Below, piece after piece: positions 1 to 6,884 of a DNA stretch of 40,051 nt. A model generated the notes under the pieces. The model saw only the letters and a list, made by a program, of their open reading frames with translations, was not told the origin of the DNA and searched no databases. Every line of letters begins with the position of its first letter. Within the stretch, counting starts at the first letter, position 1. Both the position numbers and the translations under genes were made by a program. Source of the stretch: a virus; the IMG/VR virus record IMGVR_UViG_3300046455_000155, positions 1 to 40,051 of that record. The stretch is one strand, 5' to 3'.

Positions 1-44
1 GCTGGCCGGGCGAAAATAATCTGAACATTTGCACGCCCCTACCC

Positions 45-347
45 CTACGCGAGCCAGTCGCGGCTTAGTGTGCCGAGACCGGTGACGTGCAGTTTGTTGC
101 CGCGGGTTCGGTTGCATCCGCGGTGTGAGTGTCTGAGGTTGCCGGGGTCTTCGGCGAGGTGTGGGTGGGTTGACCGTGGGTAGAGGTGGTCGGGCTCCCA
201 TACCTCGTCGTCGTTCTGGTCGGTGATGGTGTAGTCGATGGGCTGGTCGCATAGCCAGCATGGGGCTTGGGCCTTAGCACCTTGCGCTCGGAAGGTGGGG
301 CGGAGCTTCGTCTTCCATCGCCTGGACGTACTGCCATCGCCTGCCAT
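45..347 (-). CDS. HNH endonuclease, packaging-associated
   Basis: A 100-aa protein with a compact HNH nuclease: CWLC near residue 31, then EPDHLYPRS and a C-terminal HRGCNRTRGNK, i.e. the two Cys pairs and D-H metal site of small phage HNH proteins. The start is fixed by AGGAGG four bases before ATG. It is the last minus-strand gene at the left edge, and terS is the first at the right edge. In cos phages of the HK97/phi-SLT type an HNH protein encoded next to terS works with the terminase in genome cutting, so I infer that role here. Homing activity cannot be excluded. Confidence 0.9.
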   Translation of the reverse strand: MAGDGSTSRRWKTKLRPTFRAQGAKAQAPCWLCDQPIDYTITDQNDDEVWEPDHLYPRSTHPHLAEDPGNLRHSHRGCNRTRGNKLHVTGLGTLSRDWLA

Positions 348-359
348 GCGCCCTCCTGC

Positions 360-506
360 TTACGTGTGGACGGCTCCCGCATCTGCCCGCTCTTGCTCAG
401 TGCTTGGCCGGGGTGGGGAGCTGTCAGTGGAGGCGGCCCGACTTGCACGGGCGGCATTGCTGGGTGGCGTCTCCTGCCGGGTGAATAGTCCGGCGGTCTT
501 ACTCAT
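360..506 (-). CDS. Possible small ORF upstream of the HNH gene
   Basis: A 48-codon ORF beginning MSKTAGLFTRQE, rich in Ser, Pro and Ala, with no recognised domain. It ends 12 bases before the HNH start, which fits an operon, but there is no convincing ribosome binding site. It lies between the tRNA and the HNH gene, where a cos site could also be. The frame stays open upstream through the tRNA, which argues against reading it longer. Weak call. Confidence 0.3.
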   Translation of the reverse strand: MSKTAGLFTRQETPPSNAARASRAASTDSSPPRPSTEQERADAGAVHT

Positions 507-526
507 GGGAGCGGCATGGGCCGCCG

Positions 527-599
527 TGGCAGCAGTTGGAATCGAACCAACCGTGGACCGGTTTACAGCCAGCCCTGGCACCTTGCCTCTTCTACTGCC
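527..599 (-). tRNA. tRNA-Tyr (GUA anticodon), phage-encoded
   Basis: On the minus strand the acceptor arms GGCAGTA and TGCTGCC pair over 7 bp (one G-U). The T-arm is GTTGG-TTCGATT-CCAAC. The anticodon loop CTGTAAA gives GUA, with stem GCTGG/CCGGT containing two G-U pairs. The variable loop is 5 nt and the discriminator base is A. The D-arm is short (GGC-AAGGT-GCC). CCA is not encoded. It lies after the early-operon terminator and before the HNH/terminase module, so it is probably read by late or readthrough transcription. Confidence 0.88.
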
Positions 600-603
600 G
601 TGC

Positions 604-692
604 GTGAGTGCCGCGGCGATGGGCTGCTGACCGAGCCATTCATCCGGGGTGCGTAAGACGTCGCCCGGCACCACTGATGGCGCGGCACTCAC
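604..692. repeat. 12-bp inverted repeat next to the tRNA 5' end
   Basis: GTGAGTGCCGCG at 604-615 is exactly repeated in inverted orientation at 681-692, about 65 bases apart. The inner arm ends five bases before the tRNA 5' end. No good ORF is visible between the arms. It could be an RNA processing or terminator structure, or part of a packaging (cos) region. Confidence 0.6.
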
Positions 693-699
693 ATTGTTC

Positions 700-732
700 G
701 GCGCCGGCCTCATGGGGGGATCGGCCGGCGCC
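700..732. repeat. 10-bp GC-only inverted repeat
   Basis: GGCGCCGGCC (700-709) and GGCCGGCGCC (723-732) form a perfect stem around a 13-base loop carrying a GGGGGG run. There is no T-run on either side, so it is not a standard intrinsic terminator. The place between early and packaging genes makes a cos-associated element possible. Confidence 0.6.
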
Positions 733-745
733 AGTCTGAGGGCAC

Positions 746-774
746 AAGAAAGGCCGACCCGCTAGGATCGGCCC
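746..774 (-). terminator. Intrinsic terminator of the early operon
   Basis: Read on the minus strand: stem GGCCGA (773-768), ten-base loop, TCGGCC (757-752), followed by TTTCTT. It lies about 50 bases after the last early gene and before the tRNA, so it should end the long early transcript. Confidence 0.65.
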
Positions 775-819
775 GAAAGTTTAGCCACGTCTCCGCAGCC
801 ACGACTAACACTACCCGAA

Positions 820-1428
820 TTAACCCACATGCACCACATCATCTTTCGGCGTGTCCAGCGCCCTGAGCAGCCATGACACTTGATCGCCTGCCCATTCGGC
901 GCCGCAGGATCCGCATTCGATGTCCCATGCACCGATCTTGGCGAGGTTGCCGTCGTCGTCCCAGCATCCGAGCGACAGGCAGACGGCGCGTTCGTCGCCG
1001 TGGAGCGCGAGACCGCACGCAGGGCATGTCTTCCCGGTGAGCTTCCGGCGTGGCTTGACGGGCCAGAGGTAGGCCGTGATCTGGTCTACCCATCCGAGCG
1101 TGACGCGGGCGAGGTACGCCTCCCATTCGGCGCTGATGGACGCGGCGGGGTAGGCCTGCAGCAGCGCCTCTAGTGTGCCGTGCCAGACGTTGCCGATCGC
1201 TTCGGCGTAGTCCCTCCTGGCTTCGGACTCGATGGCCCTGATGAGGTCGAGGGCGGCGGGGTCGATCGGTATGGGCGGACCGGACGCGCCGCCACCGTAT
1301 CCGTTTTGCCCGGGCGTGACGGCGAGCCGCAACTCGGCGAGCAGTGCGGGCATTTCCCTCAGCGAGCCGTCCCGGGTTTGCGTCAGGTGCGGGCGGGTGA
1401 GCCGGTGGACGCTGTCGTTCAGGGTCAT
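820..1428 (-). CDS. Zinc-ribbon phage protein of unknown function
   Basis: A 202-aa protein. The N-terminal two thirds look helical (LLAELRLAVTPG, then ALDLIRAIESEARRDYAEAI). The C-terminal part carries CPAC (about residue 136) and CGSCG (about 174) with further Cys between, a zinc-ribbon arrangement. Proteins of this layout are common in actinophage early regions without a known function. The start overlaps the upstream exonuclease stop as ATGA, so it should be translationally coupled. It is the last gene before the early terminator. Confidence 0.85.
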   Translation of the reverse strand: MTLNDSVHRLTRPHLTQTRDGSLREMPALLAELRLAVTPGQNGYGGGASGPPIPIDPAALDLIRAIESEARRDYAEAIGNVWHGTLEALLQAYPAASISAEWEAYLARVTLGWVDQITAYLWPVKPRRKLTGKTCPACGLALHGDERAVCLSLGCWDDDGNLAKIGAWDIECGSCGAEWAGDQVSWLLRALDTPKDDVVHVG

Positions 1429-1916
1429 GGCCGCCCCTGGGCTTTGGTGGCGTGATCGTGCATGCGCTTGAGGTGGCGGGCGTCCTGCAGTGCGTCATGC
1501 ACGCCTTCTGCTTGGTTGGGCAGTGAGCGGACCCGCGCCCAGTCGACGTAGGACCGGAGGTCGTGGGTGTACATCGGGATGCCGGTGGGGAGGTCCATCA
1601 TGGTCCCGAACAGTTGGGCGAGCACGACGTGATCGTATGATGCGAACCATGCCCAGAGTTCAGGCGGGCCATCCTGCAGGAGGAACGCGGCCACCTCATC
1701 TCGGATCTTGGCTTTGCTCTTCCATTCCGGCCGGGACAGGTCCGGCAGTTGGGAGACGACGTTCTCCATGAGCCACGGGTGCGCCTTGACGCGGTCCCAG
1801 TCGGCGTCAAGGTTGACGGCGTAGTATTCCTTGCCGTCTTCCCGGACTATGCCGATGCTGATGAAGTCGATGGTCTTGCCGTCTTCGTGGAACTCGGTGT
1901 CATAGAAGTACTTCAT
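1425..1916 (-). CDS. Rv2179c-like 3'-5' exonuclease (DEDDh family)
   Basis: A 163-aa nuclease starting MKYFYDTEFHEDG. The D6-x-E8 pair, the ASYDH segment in the middle and C-terminal HDALQDARH supply the acidic and His residues of a DEDDh exonuclease. The arrangement and the ELWAWFASYDH segment match the family of mycobacterial exoribonuclease Rv2179c (recognition from memory). The start shares ATGA with the rusA stop. In a replication operon it could process DNA or RNA 3' ends; the substrate is not known. Confidence 0.85.
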   Translation of the reverse strand: MKYFYDTEFHEDGKTIDFISIGIVREDGKEYYAVNLDADWDRVKAHPWLMENVVSQLPDLSRPEWKSKAKIRDEVAAFLLQDGPPELWAWFASYDHVVLAQLFGTMMDLPTGIPMYTHDLRSYVDWARVRSLPNQAEGVHDALQDARHLKRMHDHATKAQGRP

Positions 1917-2311
1917 GTGTTCTCTCCTGCGTGGGTGATGGTGATGTAGACGCCGGGCGTGTGGTGGTAGGTCTTGTCGGCGTCGATGTGGATGATGCGG
2001 GCGTCGTCGGTGATGACGCCGCGCTGCTTCTTCGTGGTGGACAGCGAGTCGTTGACGGCGCGGATGAGTTTGTCGAGGTCGGGCTTGACTGCCGGCGCCC
2101 ACCATCGGGGCTTTTTCGGTGGCGCGAGTTGGAAGACCAGCGAGACATTCAGCGGCCCGTCCATGGGTTCGCCGTTGTGGCGGGCCATGGTCGATGCCCG
2201 GATCCTGTCCCGCCATTCCCGGAGCGCGGGTTTCACGGCGACGATGTGGCCGCGGTAGACGTCAACAGATCCTTGCGGGACTGGCGTGCCGGGGATGAAT
2301 GCGTGGATCAT
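1913..2311 (-). CDS. RusA-like Holliday junction resolvase
   Basis: A 132-aa protein starting MIHAFIPGTPVPQGS. The segment KPDLDKLIRAVNDSL followed by GVITDDARI carries the conserved acidic residues and Lys of RusA endonucleases, which cut four-way junctions symmetrically. Length is normal for the family. It overlaps both neighbours by ATGA, placing it in the replication/recombination part of the early operon, where it would resolve branched replication or recombination intermediates before packaging. Confidence 0.9.
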   Translation of the reverse strand: MIHAFIPGTPVPQGSVDVYRGHIVAVKPALREWRDRIRASTMARHNGEPMDGPLNVSLVFQLAPPKKPRWWAPAVKPDLDKLIRAVNDSLSTTKKQRGVITDDARIIHIDADKTYHHTPGVYITITHAGENT

Positions 2312-2541
2312 TTGCGGCCCCTCAATTCTTTGTCGGCCCAGGCGATCGCTTCGGCCCATGTTTTGAAGTAGCGGTCGTAGAAGGCGGTTTCGGTGGCGAG
2401 GTAAACGACGGCCTTGGGTGCGGTTGCGTGGCTCCAGTTGATGCAGGCAATTCGCCAGCGTCGGCCCTTGCGCGCCCCTCTGGCATCCTCGATTGACCCT
2501 CCCTGCACTTCCACCACTCCAGCCACTTCCGACGCGCTCAT
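2308..2541 (-). CDS. Small protein of unknown function
   Basis: A 77-aa protein with no family I recognise. It contains a basic stretch (RGARKGRRWR) and then an aromatic segment (AFYDRYFKTWAEAIAWADKEL) likely to be helical. Start and stop overlap the neighbours as ATGA. It lies directly upstream of rusA. Confidence 0.75.
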   Translation of the reverse strand: MSASEVAGVVEVQGGSIEDARGARKGRRWRIACINWSHATAPKAVVYLATETAFYDRYFKTWAEAIAWADKELRGRK

Positions 2542-2738
2542 GCCGCATCCTCCGCCCGGTGTTCGGCGAGGATGAGTTCGTTGGGCCCGAACCAGAGCGG
2601 CGGGTCGGCCAGTCCCGCGACCTGGTACGGCAGCAGCGGGTGGTGTCGGTCGACGTCGGTCACGGTGCCGACCGAATCGAAATAGCGGCTAGGGGTGGCG
2701 ATGATGCGGACGGGATCGCCTAGCTTGAACTTGGTCAT
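2538..2738 (-). CDS. Small SH3/KOW-like protein
   Basis: A 66-aa protein. FKLGDPVRIIATPSRYFDSVGTVT-type sequence followed by YQVAGL and WFGPNELILAE looks like the small beta-barrel of KOW/SH3-like or hypervariable-site phage proteins that bind nucleic acid or proteins; this is shape recognition only. GGAG precedes the ATG by seven bases. It overlaps the 25-codon gene upstream and the next gene downstream, both by ATGA. Confidence 0.75.
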   Translation of the reverse strand: MTKFKLGDPVRIIATPSRYFDSVGTVTDVDRHHPLLPYQVAGLADPPLWFGPNELILAEHRAEDAA

Positions 2739-2812
2739 GATGCTCCTTGAACGTCGGAAGCCCCAGCGGTTGCCGGGGCTTCGTGGTCTTCGTGTGTGGT
2801 TGTGGTGGTCAT
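2735..2812 (-). CDS. 25-codon micro-ORF with overlaps at both ends
   Basis: The reading frame starts at an ATG sharing ATGA with the dnaB stop (2809-2812) and ends in a TGA sharing ATGA with the next gene start (2735-2738). The product begins MTTTTTHEDHEAP. Exact 4-base overlaps on both sides strongly suggest ribosomes travel through it. It may be a coupling leader rather than a functional peptide. The hairpin at 2757-2782 lies inside it. Confidence 0.55.
   Translation of the reverse strand: MTTTTTHEDHEAPATAGASDVQGAS
2757..2782 (-). repeat. Hairpin inside the micro-ORF after dnaB
   Basis: GAAGCCCC (757-764 of the 2-kb block) pairs with GGGGCTTC (775-782) around a ten-base loop that can add two more GC pairs. 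No T-run follows on the minus strand, so it may slow ribosomes or polymerase, or protect mRNA ends, rather than terminate. Confidence 0.5.
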
Positions 2813-4119
2813 GCGGCTCTTGCCCTCGCTTCTGCTTGCGGGGTGATGCCGCAGTCGAGAGCCTTCGAATACATGCCCCAAAATTGGAGCTCGGCCAGTC
2901 CTGTTGCGCCATGCCGATTCTTGGCAACCAACATCGACAGGTCGTTGCGCGTGTCGCCCATGATTTCGCGGTGTAGGAGGATGACGACGTCGGCGTCTTG
3001 TTCGACGGCTCCGGACTCGCGGAGGTCGGACAGTTGAGGCATCTTGTCGTTCCTGGACTCGCTGGCCCGGTTGAGCTGCGATAGTGCGATGACCGGGATT
3101 TGCATGTCCATGGCCATGATTTTGAGTTGCCGGGACATGTCGGCGACGAACTCGTGTCTGGGCCGCTTGTCGCCGTGTGGTTGGGCCATGAGCTGCAGGT
3201 AGTCGACGACGACGCCGGCTAGTGGTTTGCGCCGGTTAACGGATCGGGCGAAGCGTTTGATGTCGGTGATGGTGACGCCGGAGCGGTCGTCGACGAATAG
3301 CGGGACGTCCTGCCATGCGGCGCGGCGTTCCCGGATCTTGCCCCAGTCGCCCGGGGTGAGGTTCCTTTCGATGAGCCGGGAGACGTCGAGGTTCAGGTCG
3401 GACGATACGGCGCGGATCTGGACGTCGTTGTTCGACATTTCGAGCGATGAGAATGCGACGGAACCGTGAGCGGCGAGGCCTTGCGCGAGGTTGAGCGCGA
3501 CGACGGACTTTCCGACCGATGGCCGGGCGCCGACGACGTAGAGCGCGCCAGGCCTGAGCCCGCCGATCACATTGTTTAGGGCCTGCCATGGTGTCGGCCG
3601 GTGGTTGATCTCGTCGTCGAGGCTGCCGAGCATGACGTCGATCGTTTCGCCGAATGAGAGGACGGCCGAGCCTGTCGCCCGCGATGTCTGGTCGACTTCG
3701 CGGCGTGCCGCCTCTACCAGCTCGTCGACGTCGCCGCCGCCGCTGGCGAGATCCTGGATTGTCCGGCCTGCCATGAGCAGGCGCCGCCGGGTGGCCATGT
3801 TCGCGACTATCTCGGCGTAGTAGGCCCCAGCACTTGCGGACGGGACCGACTGCGCCAGGTGGTGCGTGTACGCCGCCCCACCGGTCCTTGTGAGCTCCCC
3901 GGCCCGTGTCAGGGTGTCATTGATCGTGATGGCGTCTACCGGGGCCCCTGCGCCGTGCACGTCGAGGATGGTCCGGTAGATGGTTTCGTGCGCGGGCTGG
4001 TAGAAGTCGCCGCCGTCGAGGATGTCCGCGACGTCGGCGATCGCGTCCCGGCTGATGAGCATGGCGCCGAGGACCGACTGCTCGGCAACGGCGTCGTGAT
4101 TCGGGTTTTCTTCGGTCAT
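2809..4119 (-). CDS. dnaB: Replicative DNA helicase, DnaB family
   Basis: A 436-aa protein of normal DnaB length. The N-terminal domain (about 8-110) starts AVAEQSVLGAMLISRDAI. The RecA-like domain has Walker A GARPSVGKS at 197-205, Walker B VVVDYLQLM at 303-311, SQLNR at 347 and the LRESGAVEQDAD loop at 366-377. The hexamer would unwind phage DNA at the fork and recruit host primase. ATG is chosen because it overlaps the methyltransferase stop by ATGA. The replication initiator at 5110-5880 is the likely loader or partner. Confidence 0.96.
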   Translation of the reverse strand: MTEENPNHDAVAEQSVLGAMLISRDAIADVADILDGGDFYQPAHETIYRTILDVHGAGAPVDAITINDTLTRAGELTRTGGAAYTHHLAQSVPSASAGAYYAEIVANMATRRRLLMAGRTIQDLASGGGDVDELVEAARREVDQTSRATGSAVLSFGETIDVMLGSLDDEINHRPTPWQALNNVIGGLRPGALYVVGARPSVGKSVVALNLAQGLAAHGSVAFSSLEMSNNDVQIRAVSSDLNLDVSRLIERNLTPGDWGKIRERRAAWQDVPLFVDDRSGVTITDIKRFARSVNRRKPLAGVVVDYLQLMAQPHGDKRPRHEFVADMSRQLKIMAMDMQIPVIALSQLNRASESRNDKMPQLSDLRESGAVEQDADVVILLHREIMGDTRNDLSMLVAKNRHGATGLAELQFWGMYSKALDCGITPQAEARARAA

Positions 4120-4907
4120 GCTGCTTCTCCTGCTAGCCGCTTCTCGCTCATTTCGATATATTCTGCGACCGCGTCTATGCCGACGTAGTCCCAGCCATTG
4201 CGAATCGCCGCAACGCCAGTAGATCCGGAGCCGCTGAATGGGTCTAGGATCGTTCCGCCTGGCGGGCAGGCAAGTTTGCCCAGCCACTCAGCTAGTTGCC
4301 ACGGGAAGGGCGCGGGGTGGGATGCCTGCTTAGCATCAATCGCCACTGTCGCGACGTCGGTTACTCTCGCAATCCCGGCTTCCTGCCGCAGCCCGTTTAG
4401 CGCGGAAATATGCGGCAGGGACTGACCGCCCGACATCCTTAGCGGGAACTTGATCGGCGCCCCTGCGGCCTTCGGTGCGGCATATGGCCGCCCATGCTTG
4501 GCGAACCAATGAACCGACTCATAAGACCTCCGGGGGCGCTGAGGGCTGCCGAGTGGCGGCGCGGATGGCTTGTGCCAGATAAGTTCCTCGCATTCGTTCC
4601 AGCCGAACTCTCGAAGCGCTAGGCGAGTGCGCAGCGTGTAGTCGCTGATCTGCCCGTTCTTGATGTGCGGGCGAATGTTAATGAGTGCCGAGCCGTGGGG
4701 CTTGAGTACCCGCCACGCCTCGGCCATCCAATCAACAGTCCACGCGGGATACTTAGCTTCCGGGATGCCGCCATATGTCGACTTGCGCTGCTCCGCGTAG
4801 GGCGGGCTGGTCACGATGGCGTCGACGGACGCGGCAGGCATGGACTGCATGACTTCGATGCAATCGCCATGGTAAAGCTGATAAGTGGCCTTTAGCGGTC
4901 CAGCCAT
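4116..4907 (-). CDS. Site-specific DNA methyltransferase (N4-C or N6-A)
   Basis: A 263-aa enzyme. Catalytic motif IV TSPPY is at residues 33-37 and the AdoMet-binding motif I DPFSGSGSTG at about 220-229. This order is that of the beta group of amino-methyltransferases, which modify exocyclic amino groups of C or A. No restriction endonuclease is next to it, so it is an orphan, probably protecting phage DNA from host restriction or marking it. ATG with an upstream AGAGGA is used; it overlaps the preceding gene by 16 bases. Confidence 0.93.
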   Translation of the reverse strand: MAGPLKATYQLYHGDCIEVMQSMPAASVDAIVTSPPYAEQRKSTYGGIPEAKYPAWTVDWMAEAWRVLKPHGSALINIRPHIKNGQISDYTLRTRLALREFGWNECEELIWHKPSAPPLGSPQRPRRSYESVHWFAKHGRPYAAPKAAGAPIKFPLRMSGGQSLPHISALNGLRQEAGIARVTDVATVAIDAKQASHPAPFPWQLAEWLGKLACPPGGTILDPFSGSGSTGVAAIRNGWDYVGIDAVAEYIEMSEKRLAGEAA

Positions 4908-5113
4908 GTCGGTTCCTCTCGTTCGGCCCATGATCGGGCCATGCGTTCGTCTGCTTTGCGCACTGTCGGCGCTGCGATGGTTTCGGGCTTGTAATAGGAG
5001 TCGAATGCCCAGCACTCTTCGTGTCCGCAGTAGCAGCGGAGACGAGCGCACGAGCCGCGCTCTCCCGACTGCGCGCATATTGTGCACTGGATGATCGGCG
5101 ATGCCTGCCTCAC
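4892..5113 (-). CDS. Small Cys-rich (zinc-binding) protein
   Basis: A 73-aa product from a GTG that overlaps the replication initiator stop as GTGA, with GAAGGAG upstream. An ATG seven codons earlier is possible but inside the upstream gene. CTIC (about residue 10), a Cys in the middle, and CYCGHEEC form a likely zinc-binding cluster. The C-terminal half is charged and helical. Function unknown. Confidence 0.75.
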   Translation of the reverse strand: MRQASPIIQCTICAQSGERGSCARLRCYCGHEECWAFDSYYKPETIAAPTVRKADERMARSWAEREEPTWLDR

Positions 5114-5880
5114 TGGTGAAACTCCTTCGACCATGGGGAAGCGGCGGTTACGCCGGTCTTTGCGGGCTCGTCATCCCAGCGGCCTTGATTTAGCCAGGTG
5201 GCCGGGTGGGGGATGAACTTGGGGTCTTGGCCGCGCACTTCTTTGTGGAGGGTGTCGAGTGCTGCGGTGATGGTTTCGGCGGTGGCCAGCTTGGTTGCTC
5301 TAGAGAATGCTTTTTGCGCTGCGAGCTTGCCGACCTTGCGCGGGTACTGAGCCCAGAACGTGTCGAACTCCATCGGCGGCGTAGCCGGTGATGATGAAGT
5401 CTTTTTAAGTTCTTTCTCTCTCTCTCTCTCTGCATTGCAAACGGGATCGTTTTGCAATGCAGGTTGCAATGCAGGTTGCAATGCACTTTGCATAGCGTCT
5501 TTTTCCTTGTCCCATCGGGCGATTGCGGCCTTGCTGCGCTTCTCGGAAACACGCTTAGCTTCGGCCGCATCCCTGTTGTGCTCTAGGAAGTCGTGGACGT
5601 AGACCTTGCCGGCGGGTGGTTGCGGGCAGGACTCGCAAGAGTGGCCGGCGGCGTGCCATAGGCCGTTTTCGATGAGGATTTGAACTTCATCGTCAGTTCC
5701 GCCGGTCTTCCGCTGCATTGCTTTTGATGCAACGAATCCGTCGGTCAAATGCTGGGCGCAGTACAAAACGGATGCAAAGTGCATAAGGATTGCATTGCTT
5801 GATGCATCCAAAACGTCGAGCATTTTCGGGTTGTCCAAGTAGCCGACGTCGAACTTGGCGAAGGCGCGTTTATCGGCCAC
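5110..5880 (-). CDS. Replication initiator / helicase loader-like protein
   Basis: A 256-aa protein. The N-terminal 110 residues (RAFAKFDVGYLDNPKMLDV, then HDFLEHNR) resemble the winged-helix region of phage replication proteins. The C-terminal domain (FDTFWAQYPRKVGK, then FIPHPATWLNQGRW) is the recurring end of lambda O/DnaD-type initiators. The linker contains a repeated ALQP peptide encoded by iteron-like DNA (5431-5485). It should bind the origin and recruit DnaB, encoded two genes downstream. ATG overlaps the next upstream gene end by 11 bases. Confidence 0.85.
   Translation of the reverse strand: MADKRAFAKFDVGYLDNPKMLDVLDASSNAILMHFASVLYCAQHLTDGFVASKAMQRKTGGTDDEVQILIENGLWHAAGHSCESCPQPPAGKVYVHDFLEHNRDAAEAKRVSEKRSKAAIARWDKEKDAMQSALQPALQPALQNDPVCNAEREREKELKKTSSSPATPPMEFDTFWAQYPRKVGKLAAQKAFSRATKLATAETITAALDTLHKEVRGQDPKFIPHPATWLNQGRWDDEPAKTGVTAASPWSKEFHQ
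5411..5485. repeat. Iteron-like repeats, candidate replication origin
   Basis: TTGCAATGCA occurs at 5452-5461, 5464-5473 and 5476-5485, an exact 12-bp period, with an inverted copy TGCATTGCAA at 5431-5440 and a CT-repeat tract at 5411-5430. TGCATTGC also occurs at 5714-5721 and 5791-5798. All lie inside the initiator gene, as in lambda, where four iterons within O form the origin. Origin function is inferred. Confidence 0.6.
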
Positions 5881-6103
5881 GGCCCGCCGCCTTGTCCCTG
5901 CGCTCCTTCATGTACCTGGCTTGTGCGCCTTTGCATCGGTCGCATGTCTTGGTTCCCCGGTTTTGGTGCTGGCGGTATCCTGCGCGGGTGCCGCATTTAT
6001 CGGCGCCGGATGCGACCTGTGCGATTGGGGTTGTGTTGCTTGCCGGGCTCTGGACGGTTGGCCGGCCCCGGTCGGTCAGGGTGCCGCGGTAGATGTAGGT
6101 CAT
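5870..6103 (-). CDS. Small basic Cys-containing phage protein
   Basis: A 77-aa protein starting MTYIYRGTLTDRGRP with a strong GAAAGGAG site upstream. The C-terminal half, CGTRAGYRQHQ then TCDRCKGAQARYMKERRDKA, has three Cys and many Arg/Lys; similar short proteins are scattered in actinophages, possibly nucleic-acid binding. The start shares ATGA with the gene upstream and the end overlaps the initiator by 11 bases. Confidence 0.78.
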   Translation of the reverse strand: MTYIYRGTLTDRGRPTVQSPASNTTPIAQVASGADKCGTRAGYRQHQNRGTKTCDRCKGAQARYMKERRDKAAGRGR

Positions 6104-6294
6104 CGTTGCTCCTTTCGGCGGGCTCTCATGACGTTGTTGACGGCCTGGTCGCCGACGGGGTCGCGGATGGTGCGGGATGCGCGGTGGTTGGCGTCGTCTT
6201 GCTTCTGGGCGTCCTTGTGGTGGTCGCATGTGTGCCGGGATAGGCAGATGCCATGCGGGCCCTTGCACAAGACGCAGCAGACGTCGAGGTTCAT
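6100..6294 (-). CDS. Small Cys/His-rich protein
   Basis: A 64-aa protein. CCVLCKGPHGICLSRHTCDHH near the N-terminus has five Cys and several His, consistent with one or two zinc sites. The rest is basic and helical (VMRARRKEQR). It is linked by ATGA overlaps to the HNH-AP2 gene upstream and the next gene downstream. No known function. Confidence 0.75.
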   Translation of the reverse strand: MNLDVCCVLCKGPHGICLSRHTCDHHKDAQKQDDANHRASRTIRDPVGDQAVNNVMRARRKEQR

Positions 6295-6884
6295 GAGGCG
6301 GCCCGATCTAGGAGGTTGTTTGTGAAGAGTTCGTTTCGCTTAGCGACCACGGCCGCCTCGGCTTCTTCGAGCGTGTCGAAGTATCCGACTCGGTATCGAG
6401 TGCCCCAGTGCTTCACGTATCCCTCGAAGCGCCGGCTCCGCTTGTCCCATGAGACGCCGCGGACTCCGCTGGTGCTGTTTGCCTGCGGGCCTGGCCGATT
6501 CTCGTGGTTTTGCTTATTCGTCACGGGGTGGAGGTGTGCAGGGTTTACGCAAGAGCGGGTGTGGCATTTGTGGTCAATGAGCATCCCCTCGGGGATTGGC
6601 CCGACGTGGATCTCGTATGCTGCTCGGTGCGCGTAGGTCTGTTGGCCGCCGTAAGAGAAGTGCGAGTAGCCATCCGGGCTGACGGTTCCGGACCAGCCCC
6701 AGCACCCATCCTTTTCCACTGCGTACATGGCGAACGCGGCGGCGACGGTAGTCATTGCCGCGGAAAGGTACTGCTGGCGGGGTTTTAGGGGCTTCCCCTG
6801 CTTCTGTTGCCGATAGTGGGCATTGCAGAGGCCTCGGGCATGCACCTTCCCGCCGCACTCTGGGTATGAGCATGCGGCGCTCAT
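6291..6884 (-). CDS. HNH endonuclease with C-terminal AP2 domain
   Basis: A 197-aa protein starting MSAACSYPECGGK, chosen because ATG overlaps the upstream stop by ATGA. In order: a small Cys/His finger (about 5-25), an HNH_3-type nuclease with MLIDHKCHTRSCVNPAHL (about 104-121), and an AP2 DNA-binding domain (SGVRGVSWDKRSRRFEGYV to the C-terminus). This layout is typical of free-standing homing endonucleases. It sits in the early operon without an obvious split gene nearby. Confidence 0.92.
   Translation of the reverse strand: MSAACSYPECGGKVHARGLCNAHYRQQKQGKPLKPRQQYLSAAMTTVAAAFAMYAVEKDGCWGWSGTVSPDGYSHFSYGGQQTYAHRAAYEIHVGPIPEGMLIDHKCHTRSCVNPAHLHPVTNKQNHENRPGPQANSTSGVRGVSWDKRSRRFEGYVKHWGTRYRVGYFDTLEEAEAAVVAKRNELFTNNLLDRAAS

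Noticed and set aside
436-452. A perfect T-arm-like stem (GCCCG-TGCAAGT-CGGGC, minus strand) suggesting a second tRNA
   Set aside because: No matching acceptor 5' strand (GGAGGCG) lies about 60 bases upstream and no proper anticodon arm was found.
507-713. Upstream extension of the minus-strand frame 360-506 to ATG at 713
   Set aside because: It would run through the tRNA gene and begin inside the loop of a GC hairpin without a ribosome site.
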